The translations under genes were made by a program, and so were the position numbers. Below the pieces are notes generated by a model that worked only from the letters and a program-made list of their open reading frames with translations, did not search any database and was not told the origin of the DNA. A stretch of 24,977 bases of DNA from a virus, in IMG/VR virus record IMGVR_UViG_3300006874_000131, positions 1-24,977 of that record. The stretch is one strand, 5' to 3'. Positions 15,765 through 23,874 of this stretch are shown in pieces; the first letter of the stretch is position 1, and every line of letters starts with the position of its first letter.

Positions 15765-17190
15765 AAGTTATTTCCTTGTATTTGTTAAATACTTTTTCGA
15801 CAAAGTCTTTTTCGGTATAATGCAATATACCATTTTGTACAAAATTTCCTAACTTTAAATTACAATTGTCATCTAAATATACGCCTAATTTATCTTGCCA
15901 CCTATCTGGCGGATTGTTCCAGCCTTGTATCATCGGCTTTAAGTGTGTAAATGTAAGAATATTGTTTTTCTTATTTGTAACTTCTTCTTCTATATTAAGT
16001 ATTTTTATTGCAATTGCTGCTGCGACATCTATACTCAAATGTCCGGGTGTTTGATTAGGTAGAAACTCTTTCCAAAACTCTTTCCAATTCTTACAAATAA
16101 TTTCTAGTAAATTATAAAAGTTTTTTGCTAGATCTGATTGTTTAAAATAATGTACCCCAACGTATGTGTTAGGCAAATAGTTTTCGGTAAATGTCTTTCG
16201 GTAAAAATCATTTTCAATTACGTTATTATTAAATGTTCTTACTTCAGATGTAAAGAATAAATCTGAATCACTTAACATATTCCACGTACTAGTAAGATCA
16301 TTAAACACCATCATATCAGTGTCCATTACAATTGTTTCATCATACGGACTACAGTGATAGATTTTCCATCTATTTTCAACTTTCCAAATAGTTGTTTCAG
16401 CATCATCACCAAAGGGAATAGGAATAATTTTGTCAAACAATATCTCATAATCTGCAGGAACAATATCGTTAGTAATAATTGATATTTTTTCATTAGGACT
16501 ATTTTTACTTAGAGACAGTGCTAATAACACAGCCTGTTTAACATAGTCTACTTGTAGTACAGGATCAACTGTATATAAATTATTATAATAACACACTAAA
16601 TTGCCCGGCCGTGGGTTTTCAAATACTAAACTTTTGTTACTGTCTGCATACAATTTAACTTCTTGATCAATAATAGGCTCGTAATCGTCTTCAGTAAACT
16701 CACTATTTGCTGGTACGTCAACTAAAGCACGCCACACTCTGTTATTATGCCAAACATGTTGACCTGCTAAATGTAAAACTTCTTTATACCAAATATCAAT
16801 GTTAACTCCTTCAAATTGAGGAGTCAGTGTATATAATTGTGTTTCATCTTCTTTACGCACTTCGTAAATATTATTATCAGATAATACAATATTATTCTTT
16901 TTACACAAGTGATGTACAACAAGATCGTTTTTGTCATAGTGTATATAGACTTCAGGTATTACTAATTTTACATCATCATAATTAAATGTTTTAGACTGTA
17001 AACAAGTATTAACAAATCTAAAGACTTTATTATCATACCAAACATGCTGACCAGATATATAGTCGAGATCCGGATACCATATATCTACATGAATACCTCT
17101 GTATTGCTCTTCGAGGAAATGATTAGGTATTTGTCTCGATACTCTTTCATAACTATTTTGTGCTAAAACTATTATACCTCTATTGCTCAT
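15757..17190 (-). CDS. GT8-like glycosyltransferase with inserted tandem repeat module
   Basis: The 477-residue protein is a GT-A enzyme related to 17180-18022. Both share F[D]KIIP, SPYD.T...DTD (D290 and D292 here, the metal-binding DxD) and an NDL stretch just after. In the neighbour, the first strand (GALLFARNN) runs straight into the first helix (DYVNQAQFLAKR). Here the equivalent strand (GIIVLAQNS, 5-13) and helix (DYVKQAVLLALS, from about 215) are separated by about 200 residues made of two copies of a roughly 97-residue repeat. The repeat carries GQHVW blocks at 47 and 143. It looks like a carbohydrate-binding insertion near the nucleotide-binding side. The sugar donor and acceptor are unknown. 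Confidence 0.82.
   Translation of the reverse strand: MSNRGIIVLAQNSYERVSRQIPNHFLEEQYRGIHVDIWYPDLDYISGQHVWYDNKVFRFVNTCLQSKTFNYDDVKLVIPEVYIHYDKNDLVVHHLCKKNNIVLSDNNIYEVRKEDETQLYTLTPQFEGVNIDIWYKEVLHLAGQHVWHNNRVWRALVDVPANSEFTEDDYEPIIDQEVKLYADSNKSLVFENPRPGNLVCYYNNLYTVDPVLQVDYVKQAVLLALSLSKNSPNEKISIITNDIVPADYEILFDKIIPIPFGDDAETTIWKVENRWKIYHCSPYDETIVMDTDMMVFNDLTSTWNMLSDSDLFFTSEVRTFNNNVIENDFYRKTFTENYLPNTYVGVHYFKQSDLAKNFYNLLEIICKNWKEFWKEFLPNQTPGHLSIDVAAAIAIKILNIEEEVTNKKNNILTFTHLKPMIQGWNNPPDRWQDKLGVYLDDNCNLKLGNFVQNGILHYTEKDFVEKVFNKYKEITYV
16567..16812 (-). repeat. Protein repeat unit, second copy inside the glycosyltransferase
   Basis: This codes for residues about 127-208: EGVNIDIWY, GQHVWHNNRVWR, FTEDDY, then GNLVCYYNNLYTV. 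It is offset 96-97 residues from the first copy, so it is a tandem duplication at protein level. Confidence 0.7.
16858..17100 (-). repeat. Protein repeat unit, first copy inside the glycosyltransferase
   Basis: This codes for residues about 31-111: RGIHVDIWY, GQHVWYDNKVFR, FNYDDV, then NNIVLSDNNIYEV. It pairs with the copy at 16567-16812 and with the single copy in the neighbouring gene. Confidence 0.7.
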
Positions 17191-18022
17191 TAATTACTCT
17201 TTCTAGACTAAATTTATTCATTATATGAACACTTTTTCCTTTAGTACTTAATGCTAGATATTCTCCTAAGTATTTTGGTCGTTCAACCAAAAATTGCATA
17301 TAATCATCATTAATTTCTAAACATATATCTTTATCAATTGTATAATAATGCGTACCTGGTAATTCTTGTACACAACTATCAAGTCCATCAAAACCATTAA
17401 GAATATGTGCTGCAATACTAAATGCAAAGTCATTTCTAAATAACGGAGAGTCAATTTGATACACTCGCCTGTAATGAGGCCAATTATCTTGTATGTGTGA
17501 AATTAGATCAAAGAATATTTTATTTGATTCAGTCTTTGTAAAATATACTACAGTTGCCCAATAAAAATCAACACCACACTCACTTATGTACTTAAACTCT
17601 GCTTCACTACGTGTTCCTGATAAATCTTTTGCATTTTTAAACATCATTAAATCATATTGACTGTCAAAACAGGATTTAAATAAATCATTAGAAATAATAT
17701 AATCTGTATCTAATAACAATGTGCTATCGTATGGAGATAGATCATATGCTTGTGCTCTGCCTGCATTTTTAAAAGGAAGTTTTTTGTGTGTTAAAGTACC
17801 ATCAAAGTAAAATCTATTATTCTGGACAACTTCCCATGCTGTAGGAATAATCTTATCAAATATTCCTCGGTCAAAACTTTCTACTAAGTAGTCTGGAGAA
17901 TCAGTAACTATACTAGTAGGAATATTTAAATACTTCTGTATACGTTTTGCTAAAAATTGTGCTTGATTTACATAATCAAGCGATCCGTTATTTCTTGCAA
18001 ATAGTAATGCGCCTTTAGTCAT
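17180..18022 (-). CDS. GT8-like glycosyltransferase
   Basis: This 280-residue GT-A type protein has an N-terminal strand GALLFARNN, a helix DYVNQAQFLAKRI, FDKIIPTAW (55-63), and SPYDSTLLLDTDYI (96-109) with the DxD metal-binding motif at D105 and D107. The C-terminal part contains FYWATVVYFTKT and an H residue near SVHIMNKFSL that could complete the metal site. Length and layout fit compact GT8-like transferases, which use UDP-sugars with retention; the exact family is not certain. It is the uninterrupted form of the downstream transferase and overlaps it by 11 bases. Confidence 0.82.
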   Translation of the reverse strand: MTKGALLFARNNGSLDYVNQAQFLAKRIQKYLNIPTSIVTDSPDYLVESFDRGIFDKIIPTAWEVVQNNRFYFDGTLTHKKLPFKNAGRAQAYDLSPYDSTLLLDTDYIISNDLFKSCFDSQYDLMMFKNAKDLSGTRSEAEFKYISECGVDFYWATVVYFTKTESNKIFFDLISHIQDNWPHYRRVYQIDSPLFRNDFAFSIAAHILNGFDGLDSCVQELPGTHYYTIDKDICLEINDDYMQFLVERPKYLGEYLALSTKGKSVHIMNKFSLERVINEQ

Positions 18023-18368
18023 TTTCTATTAATTTTTCTACCGAACGTTTTTTACCCAATGCTACATAACTGTTATGATAATCGTTAGAAGCTTCAAAGT
18101 AAATATCTAAAATATCTTCTAAAAACTTAGACAAGTCTGGTATCATTACTGGACGATCGTTGTCATCAGTCAAAACAACGTCAGTATCTGCACCTTGCTT
18201 TACTAGTAAATCTATAAATGTAATTAACTCTCGTGTAATAGTAAACTGAGAACCTTCAGTAAAATATATTAAACTTTCTTTAAACTTTTCTTGAAGAATA
18301 CGTTTTTGATTATTGATCGTAACCATATACTTGCTAAAGTCAAGGGCTTTTTCTAATCTTTCGTCCAT
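18015..18368 (-). CDS. Small conserved unknown protein, first gene of the cassette
   Basis: This 117-residue acidic, mainly helical protein is not recognised. It begins MDERLEKALDFSKY and has a KRILQEKFKESL helix and a C-terminal KKRSVEKL stretch. It looks like a small phage protein of T4-like marine phages, but no function can be read. The ATG at 18368 is firmly chosen because AGGAGG lies five bases upstream and the sigma70-type promoter just beyond it. An apparent 10-residue N-terminal extension to 18398 would start inside the promoter and is rejected. As the first product of the cassette transcript it could be a regulator or chaperone, but this is only a guess from position. Confidence 0.8.
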   Translation of the reverse strand: MDERLEKALDFSKYMVTINNQKRILQEKFKESLIYFTEGSQFTITRELITFIDLLVKQGADTDVVLTDDNDRPVMIPDLSKFLEDILDIYFEASNDYHNSYVALGKKRSVEKLIEND

Positions 18369-18388
18369 ACTACCTCCTGTTAGTGTTA

Positions 18389-18417
18389 AGTATAACACAG
18401 ATTGTTTAGTAAGTCAA
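18389..18417 (-). promoter_or_regulatory. Sigma70-type promoter driving the sugar cassette
   Basis: On the minus strand the -35 is TTGACT (18417-18412) and the -10 is TATACT (18394-18389), with a 17-base spacer and a TG one base before the -10 (extended -10). Each hexamer differs from consensus by one base. The predicted start near 18382 leaves a short leader carrying AGGAGG before ATG 18368. It is in the only real gap between the structural genes and the cassette. Confidence 0.75.
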
Positions 18418-18434
18418 TATGAATATACTTATTA

Positions 18435-19382
18435 TTACAGGTTGCTTGTAGAGTTGTAAGTTGGTGCTGCTACACTTACAGTGGTGACTGTGTTAGACCC
18501 TATTACCATTGTACCATTTGCTCTCAGTACAGACGGTTGTACTGTTAACGTGCCCTGGACGTCTTCGTCAACATCAGTACCTTGTCCATCAACGCCGCCT
18601 GTATTAACATCGTCAAACACTACGTTAAATCTAATTCTAGAAGTGTTATCTTCTTTTGCTTGAATATAAAAAATGTTACCTGTATACGTTGATGCTGTTT
18701 TTTGCCATATAGTTTGGTAAGTACTAGTAAGATCATAGTTACCAATACTCGAAGCAGTACCATAGCCTGTGCTGTGTATAGTGCTTGTATAACCAAACTC
18801 AACGTGTCCAGTTCCGATTATACCCGACCATTCTTGACCCTTTGTAGAGTTATCGCCTGTTTGTGTAGAATCTATTTTCACTCTACTACCTGCATTAAAA
18901 AATTCTCTACGTGCAGCAGCGTCTGCAAATGTTAGTGTGAATTCATGATTTACAGCACCATTCCATGGAGTTGTTCTGCTATTACTCGAATATGAAGTTT
19001 CAGAACGTTGACTAGTATGTAGGTCAAATCTATTATTTTCGCAATCAGTCATTAAACCTTCAAGATATATTATGTGAGCTTCTTCAATTTTATCAGTATT
19101 AGTTGTGTTTGCAAGGTAATCACCAGTTACATAAGGACTTTCAATTGTCCCAAAAGCGGTTGTTCCAATCTGGTGTACTCTTGCTCTTACAATATCGCTA
19201 TAAATATCTAAATACTGTTGTTCACTAATCAAATCACCGCTAGATGTTGCTGCTACTGTTGTAGAATCAATACTGTTTCCGTAGCCATATGTTTCGTTAG
19301 CACCTGAAGAAGAATCTCCCATTACTGATAATATTCGAGAACGTAGATTGTTATATCGCGTGGCTGTAATAAAGGTAGGCAT
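18435..19382 (-). CDS. Virion structural protein, marine T4-like type (paralogue of the next gene)
   Basis: The 315-residue protein is rich in Thr, Ser and Gly and looks beta-rich, as phage structural proteins are. It shares with 19427-20413 an N-terminal ITA[TS]R[YF]N.L..RI block, a YGYG/GYGG stretch, IRAR.HQIG-type block (RARVHQIG), W NG...HE, RR.FFN.G and IGNYDLT.[ST]YQ. Related proteins are typical of marine T4-like phages; the exact virion location is not known to me. The ATG at 19382 is chosen because AGGAG lies just upstream; the TTG start 15 bases earlier is rejected. It is the last gene before the cassette promoter. Confidence 0.8.
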   Translation of the reverse strand: MPTFITATRYNNLRSRILSVMGDSSSGANETYGYGNSIDSTTVAATSSGDLISEQQYLDIYSDIVRARVHQIGTTAFGTIESPYVTGDYLANTTNTDKIEEAHIIYLEGLMTDCENNRFDLHTSQRSETSYSSNSRTTPWNGAVNHEFTLTFADAAARREFFNAGSRVKIDSTQTGDNSTKGQEWSGIIGTGHVEFGYTSTIHSTGYGTASSIGNYDLTSTYQTIWQKTASTYTGNIFYIQAKEDNTSRIRFNVVFDDVNTGGVDGQGTDVDEDVQGTLTVQPSVLRANGTMVIGSNTVTTVSVAAPTYNSTSNL

Positions 19383-19395
19383 TGGGACTCCTGTC

Positions 19396-19419
19396 AAACT
19401 ATATCATTATATATAGTTT
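19396..19419. repeat. Perfect 9-base inverted repeat, 6-base loop
   Basis: AAACTATAT (19396-19404) and ATATAGTTT (19411-19419) are exact inverted repeats around CATTAT. The hairpin lies between the two paralogous structural genes, just before the ribosome binding site of the downstream one. It is AT-rich and has no T-run typical of a terminator. It could instead be a promoter-like element (TATATATAA on the minus strand) or a translation-modulating hairpin. Confidence 0.45.
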
Positions 19420-19426
19420 ATTTACT

Positions 19427-20413
19427 TTACAGTGTTGTTATGTTTTGGTAAACTGGTGCAGGAACTTCGATATAAAAGTCAATTAAATCATCACCAGTTA
19501 GAGTACTTTTTGCTCTTAAATGATTTACACTACTCTTTAAAGTTCCGTCAATTAAATCATCTTCTGCGCCGCTTTCCAAATCATCAAATACAATTTTAAA
19601 TTGTATTTCAGAATCAGAAACTTCTTTTGCATATATTTCCATTAAATTTTGATTATATGTAGGATATATTCCACCATTGCTTAATTTAGTATAAATTAAT
19701 TGATAAGAAGTTGTTAAATCATAGTTGCCGATTGCAGAAGGTGTTCCCTGGTCAGTTGTACTAGTATCACTATGGTTAAACTTAACTATACCTGCTCGTT
19801 GTAATAGAACACTCCAGTCATTGCCTTTAGGGGTTGCATAACCTAAATTAGATGTTTCTATTCTAAGTTCACCGCCTGAGTTAAAAAAATGTCTACGATG
19901 ACCAGAATTATTAAAAGAAACTTTTACTTCATGTATAAGTTGTCCATTCCATTGAGAAGTTCTAGTGGAAGAAGTACCCAATTCGACTACTGACTGAGTC
20001 GAATCAACTAAGAATTTATCAGTTTCGATTCTATCCATCATTCTTTCTAGATCAGCAATACCTTTAAATTCAGCATCAGCTCCTGTGCCAGTTGACTCTT
20101 CGCCTATAATATCAATTCCGGCTACAAATTCAAGATTTTTTATTTGATCAGTTATTTCAGAACTTAATAACCCAATTTGGTGTAATCTTGCTCTTATCAA
20201 GTCTTTGTATAAATTATTAAAAGACTGTGCAGTAACATTAACTTGCATATTGCCGCCTGGGATGTTTGTTACTTCTTCACTACTTATAGCACCACCATAA
20301 CCTGAAGCACCTTGTCCATATCCAGTTTGTCCAGCGCCAGTTCCTAAAACTGCTGCTATTCTGTTTTGCAATAGGTTAAACCTTGATGCTGTAATTAAAT
20401 CTCCGACGGCCAT
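19427..20413 (-). CDS. Virion structural protein, marine T4-like type (paralogue)
   Basis: This 328-residue protein is homologous to 18435-19382 over its whole length. It has LITASRFNLLQNRI at the N-terminus, a glycine-rich TGYGQG/GYGG stretch, RARLHQIG, SQWNGQLIHE, HRRHFFNSGGEL, AIGNYDLTTSYQ and a beta-rich C-terminus ending in PAPVYQNITTL. In the related protein the end is PTYNSTSNL. It is likely part of the tail or fibre apparatus, but no defined role is visible. AAGGAAAG lies five bases before ATG 20413, and an 11-base gap separates it from the upstream gene. Confidence 0.8.
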   Translation of the reverse strand: MAVGDLITASRFNLLQNRIAAVLGTGAGQTGYGQGASGYGGAISSEEVTNIPGGNMQVNVTAQSFNNLYKDLIRARLHQIGLLSSEITDQIKNLEFVAGIDIIGEESTGTGADAEFKGIADLERMMDRIETDKFLVDSTQSVVELGTSSTRTSQWNGQLIHEVKVSFNNSGHRRHFFNSGGELRIETSNLGYATPKGNDWSVLLQRAGIVKFNHSDTSTTDQGTPSAIGNYDLTTSYQLIYTKLSNGGIYPTYNQNLMEIYAKEVSDSEIQFKIVFDDLESGAEDDLIDGTLKSSVNHLRAKSTLTGDDLIDFYIEVPAPVYQNITTL

Positions 20414-20424
20414 TTATCTTTCCT

Positions 20425-21948
20425 TTATACCTTAAGAACACATTCTACTAATTTTTCGCCCTCATCGTTATTTGTTTCTAGTGCTATGCCTACCATTGCC
20501 GTTGAAGCAATAGTTGTACATACACCTTCTGCCCAAGCATACACTGCCATACCCTTTGAAACTGGACCTTTTACTCTTACTGGTAAACGTCCTTTAAGTC
20601 CAATATATTGCCCTTCTGCTTCTGAATTCATCATAAGCGCAGGATCTGTTGATACAACACCAATACAGAATGAACTTGCGCTTGCTGGCTCTACTTCATG
20701 ATCCGGATGTCCACATACTGCAACTGCTGTGCCTGCTGGTAATTCTTCAGCAGTGGTATATTTCTCTGCAAGGTCAGCAAATTGTGCTTGTGTTGCTGTA
20801 CCATGAAAAACATTTGCTGTAATGTCACCGCTTGCATCTCTTGCGGCAATTGTATTTCCGCCAGCAGTGACTGTTGCTGTTTGGTGACTAGGTGCGCCTG
20901 CTGCAGGATCATTTACTTTAAGATTAGTTGCTTTATCAGATTCGCCTCTAAAGTTTACAGCATGTACTTCTGCCCATTGTAATGTAGGCGATCCTAAATC
21001 AGTTACATTGTCTAATACCGGAACTACTGCTGGGTGTGTAATTTTTGCTACATCAGTTAGTGTACCTGAAGCGTTTGTTGTTTTAAAAATTATTTCACTG
21101 TTACTACCATTATTGTTTGATAGTACACCAGCACCGCTTTGTGTAGATAGACCAAAAATTCCATCTATAGTTGCACTAGGTGCTGTTAGTGTTGCAGAAA
21201 AGTTAGCTGCGGCACTTAGTGCATATGCACTTGCTGCAACGCCACCTAGTTTTTCTGCATTAGAAGCAGTACCATGGTAAACATAATCATTTCCGGCTAC
21301 ATTAGTACTATTTGTAACACCGTTGTCTGAATCTAAAGTATATTTTAGGGTTGTACCTTTTTTAATTTTATCAAAGCCGGCAATAGGATTAAGTGATCCT
21401 AAAGTAAATTCTTCGTTACTTATAATATACGAAGTTTGATCATTAATTACAGCTTTAATAATAGTTTTTGTAGCACCTAACGTATCAATTACTTGTTCAC
21501 TTACCATGTTAGTAATACCTGAACCAGCAGACTGAGGACCAACTAGGGTATATTGATTATCTCCTGCTGTACCGTTATGCACATATAACTGATTGTTTAC
21601 TTCGTCCCACCAAAAATCACCTTTAACAAGTGTACTAGGTGCACTTGATGCGATCTCAGAACCGCCTGTTGATTTCCAATATCCAATACCTGGTAATGCG
21701 CCAGGAGTAGCAACAAAATATTTTAGTTTACTATTTGTAGAATCGTACCATAACTGCCCTCTAATTGCTCTAGTTGGTGCGTTTCCGCCTGCAAAGTTTT
21801 CTAACAAGAACAATAAGTTCTCGTTTTGGATCTCTCCGTACCCTGCGTAGTTTTTACCAATAAATTTGATATTGGTTGTTTGATCTATAGTTCCATCTTC
21901 TACTGTTGTTAACAGTGAATTGTCGAATCTATCAATTTGATAAGCCAT
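20425..21948 (-). CDS. Large virion structural/fibre-like protein
   Basis: This 507-residue protein shares its first roughly 120 residues with 21988-23874: Y.GYGE..NEN...LLENF, GQLWYDS, WKSTG and GDFWW....NQLY. The middle is repetitive and beta-rich (LGSPTLQWAEVHA and similar). The C-terminal 110 residues form a domain common at the ends of marine phage fibre proteins: ADLAEKY, GVVSTDPALMMN, LKGRLPVRVKGPV and a final VECVLKV. A receptor-binding or whisker-like fibre role is inferred. The start has AGGGG upstream, and a 39-base gap before it holds a possible late-promoter element. Confidence 0.82.
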   Translation of the reverse strand: MAYQIDRFDNSLLTTVEDGTIDQTTNIKFIGKNYAGYGEIQNENLLFLLENFAGGNAPTRAIRGQLWYDSTNSKLKYFVATPGALPGIGYWKSTGGSEIASSAPSTLVKGDFWWDEVNNQLYVHNGTAGDNQYTLVGPQSAGSGITNMVSEQVIDTLGATKTIIKAVINDQTSYIISNEEFTLGSLNPIAGFDKIKKGTTLKYTLDSDNGVTNSTNVAGNDYVYHGTASNAEKLGGVAASAYALSAAANFSATLTAPSATIDGIFGLSTQSGAGVLSNNNGSNSEIIFKTTNASGTLTDVAKITHPAVVPVLDNVTDLGSPTLQWAEVHAVNFRGESDKATNLKVNDPAAGAPSHQTATVTAGGNTIAARDASGDITANVFHGTATQAQFADLAEKYTTAEELPAGTAVAVCGHPDHEVEPASASSFCIGVVSTDPALMMNSEAEGQYIGLKGRLPVRVKGPVSKGMAVYAWAEGVCTTIASTAMVGIALETNNDEGEKLVECVLKV

Positions 21949-21973
21949 ATTCTGTACCCCTAAATGCTATTAT

Positions 21974-21981
21974 TATTTATC
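21974..21981 (-). promoter_or_regulatory. Possible T4-type late promoter element
   Basis: GATAAATA on the minus strand differs by one base from the T4 late consensus TATAAATA. It sits in the 39-base gap 26 bases before the ATG of the 20425-21948 structural gene. In an AT-rich genome a chance match is possible. Confidence 0.35.
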
Positions 21982-21987
21982 GTATCT

Positions 21988-23874
21988 TTATAAACTTTCA
22001 AGACCTATGTTTACCCATTCAATTGTTGTAATATTAGTGACAGGATCAGTATTTGCCTGCACTTCATAAGTTAAAAGTTGTCTGTTTGGATTTGTGAATT
22101 CGATATTGTTAAACGCAATATCTCGAACCACTGGTTGATTTTCTGTACCATTTTTGTCAACAGCAACCGTTGAAATATTCTTTGCTGTTTCAATATTAAT
22201 TGTAACACTACTATAACTAGTTGTATGTATTCTTGCTATTTTACCAACGTTAACAGATTCAACTGGAAACAGTCCTGCTAAGTAAGAAGCAACAATTTCT
22301 AGATATGCTAAGTTAGTATCGATACCTGTAACGTCTAATGCCATAGCTAATGGCTGTGTTAATGTTGTATTATCGACATATACTTTGTTAGCAGCATCAC
22401 CTGGATTCTGTGGTGTAGCAATACCACTTATTCTAGCAACAGGGTTAATTTGTAACTGGCCGCCTGTAGTAAATGTAATATTACCTGTAGCTTGTAAATT
22501 TAAATTACCTGTTGCTAAAACAGTATTGCCGTCTATGTTAATGTTATCTACATCTAAATACACCAATGTACCTAGTCTAACTAAATCATCTGCAAAGTTA
22601 ATGTTTTGTAAACTGTTTTCTGTTAATTTAATACTACCGTTAATTCTATAACTTAGCGATTCACTTGTTAAATTTAAATCTTTGTTTGATTCCCAAGCGT
22701 TTGAATCGTATTCCCATAAGAACGTTTTATCGCCCTGTGTAGATCTAACAATAATACCACCGCCGTCTGCAAATAAATCGTCTTGTGCTGTACCGTCAGC
22801 AGTAACAGCAAGTTTTATCGATTTATCCAAAACTTGCAAGGTTGTAACTTCAACGCTTAATTGCTCACCTTCAACAATTAAGTTGCCTGTTATTCGTGTA
22901 TCACCTTCAACATCTAGCGTATATAACGGAAGTCGATCAATATTCATTATACCAACTCTACCTTCACTAGCATCAATGTATACAGCGTTAGTTAAGTTAC
23001 CTAAGTTAGCCCCAGACACAACTCTTAATGCAAGGTCACTATTTGAGATAGGATTTTCGATAAAGAAATTAGCACCCTGTGGACGCATACTCATAATCGT
23101 GTTAGTAGTATTTGAGAATATTAAACCGTTTGTGTTTCTTATTTCTAATCTACCAGTTGTTAAACTATCAATATCAGATCTAATAAACTGATCAGCATTG
23201 AGTAATTGTCCGTCAGTTGTTGCTAAGTTTGAAGTACTTTCAGCAGTACCAATAAACTTAAAATTTACTTTATCGTATACGTTAAACCCTTTGAATATAA
23301 TACCATTAGGATTACTTGCTGATACAAGTGCTGGAATTCTAGCCACTACAGCAGGTGTAAATTCTATGTTACTAAATAAACCAACTTCTTCGTTATTGAT
23401 GTATAGTTTTGCAATTGTAATCTCAACTTCTGTAATACTTTTAATAGTTTCAACGAAGAAACCTGTTTTACCTTGGTTTTTAGTAAAACTCGGTCCAATT
23501 AATAATGGATCGCCGCCGCCATCAAAAAAGTATAACTGGTCATCACTATTGTTAAACCAAAAGTCACCAGCTGCTAATCCAATAGGCTGTGTTGACTGAA
23601 TAAACGGTTCGCCTGTTGATTTCCATTCTACACCAGTATAAATTTTTAACTGGTTGTTTGCGCTATCCCACCATAACTGCCCTGTCAACGGATTGCTTGG
23701 TGCAGCAGTATTCGAAAAGTTTTCAAGCAATTTGATAAAGTTTTCATTAAAAACTTCACCGTAGCCCCTATACCCTCTACCTACAAGCGTTAAGTTTGTA
23801 CTTGTAGTATCAATCTTTCCGTCAATTAAGTCTACTAGTACTGTACCGTTTGTTTTATTTAATTGATAGCTCAT
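21988..23874 (-). CDS. Large virion structural/fibre-like protein (paralogue of the next gene)
   Basis: This 628-residue beta-rich protein has an N-terminal region homologous to 20425-21948 (YRGYGEVFNEN, LLENFSN, GQLWWDS, WKSTG, GDFWFNNSDDQLY). A central region contains TLDVEGDTRITGNLIVEG, a pattern common in phage fibre and neck proteins. The C-terminal part includes NPGDAANKVYVDN, a motif frequent just before fibre tips. It belongs to the virion, probably a fibre or whisker component; the precise position is not known. Its start overlaps the collar-protein stop by ATGA, with AGGAA eight bases upstream. Confidence 0.82.
   Translation of the reverse strand: MSYQLNKTNGTVLVDLIDGKIDTTSTNLTLVGRGYRGYGEVFNENFIKLLENFSNTAAPSNPLTGQLWWDSANNQLKIYTGVEWKSTGEPFIQSTQPIGLAAGDFWFNNSDDQLYFFDGGGDPLLIGPSFTKNQGKTGFFVETIKSITEVEITIAKLYINNEEVGLFSNIEFTPAVVARIPALVSASNPNGIIFKGFNVYDKVNFKFIGTAESTSNLATTDGQLLNADQFIRSDIDSLTTGRLEIRNTNGLIFSNTTNTIMSMRPQGANFFIENPISNSDLALRVVSGANLGNLTNAVYIDASEGRVGIMNIDRLPLYTLDVEGDTRITGNLIVEGEQLSVEVTTLQVLDKSIKLAVTADGTAQDDLFADGGGIIVRSTQGDKTFLWEYDSNAWESNKDLNLTSESLSYRINGSIKLTENSLQNINFADDLVRLGTLVYLDVDNINIDGNTVLATGNLNLQATGNITFTTGGQLQINPVARISGIATPQNPGDAANKVYVDNTTLTQPLAMALDVTGIDTNLAYLEIVASYLAGLFPVESVNVGKIARIHTTSYSSVTINIETAKNISTVAVDKNGTENQPVVRDIAFNNIEFTNPNRQLLTYEVQANTDPVTNITTIEWVNIGLESL

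Noticed and set aside
18369-18398. Longer N-terminus (10 extra residues) for the first cassette gene
   Set aside because: It would start within the sigma70-type promoter, while the ATG at 18368 has AGGAGG at ideal spacing.
18435-18470. Transcription terminator at the end of the structural genes
   Set aside because: No stable stem followed by a T-run could be found on the minus strand here.
22682-23191. Plus-strand open frame of 169 codons within the large structural gene, and the next one at 23198-23599
   Set aside because: They lie wholly inside a strongly supported minus-strand gene, have no ribosome binding site or recognisable domain, and look like antisense shadows of a Thr/Asn-rich protein.
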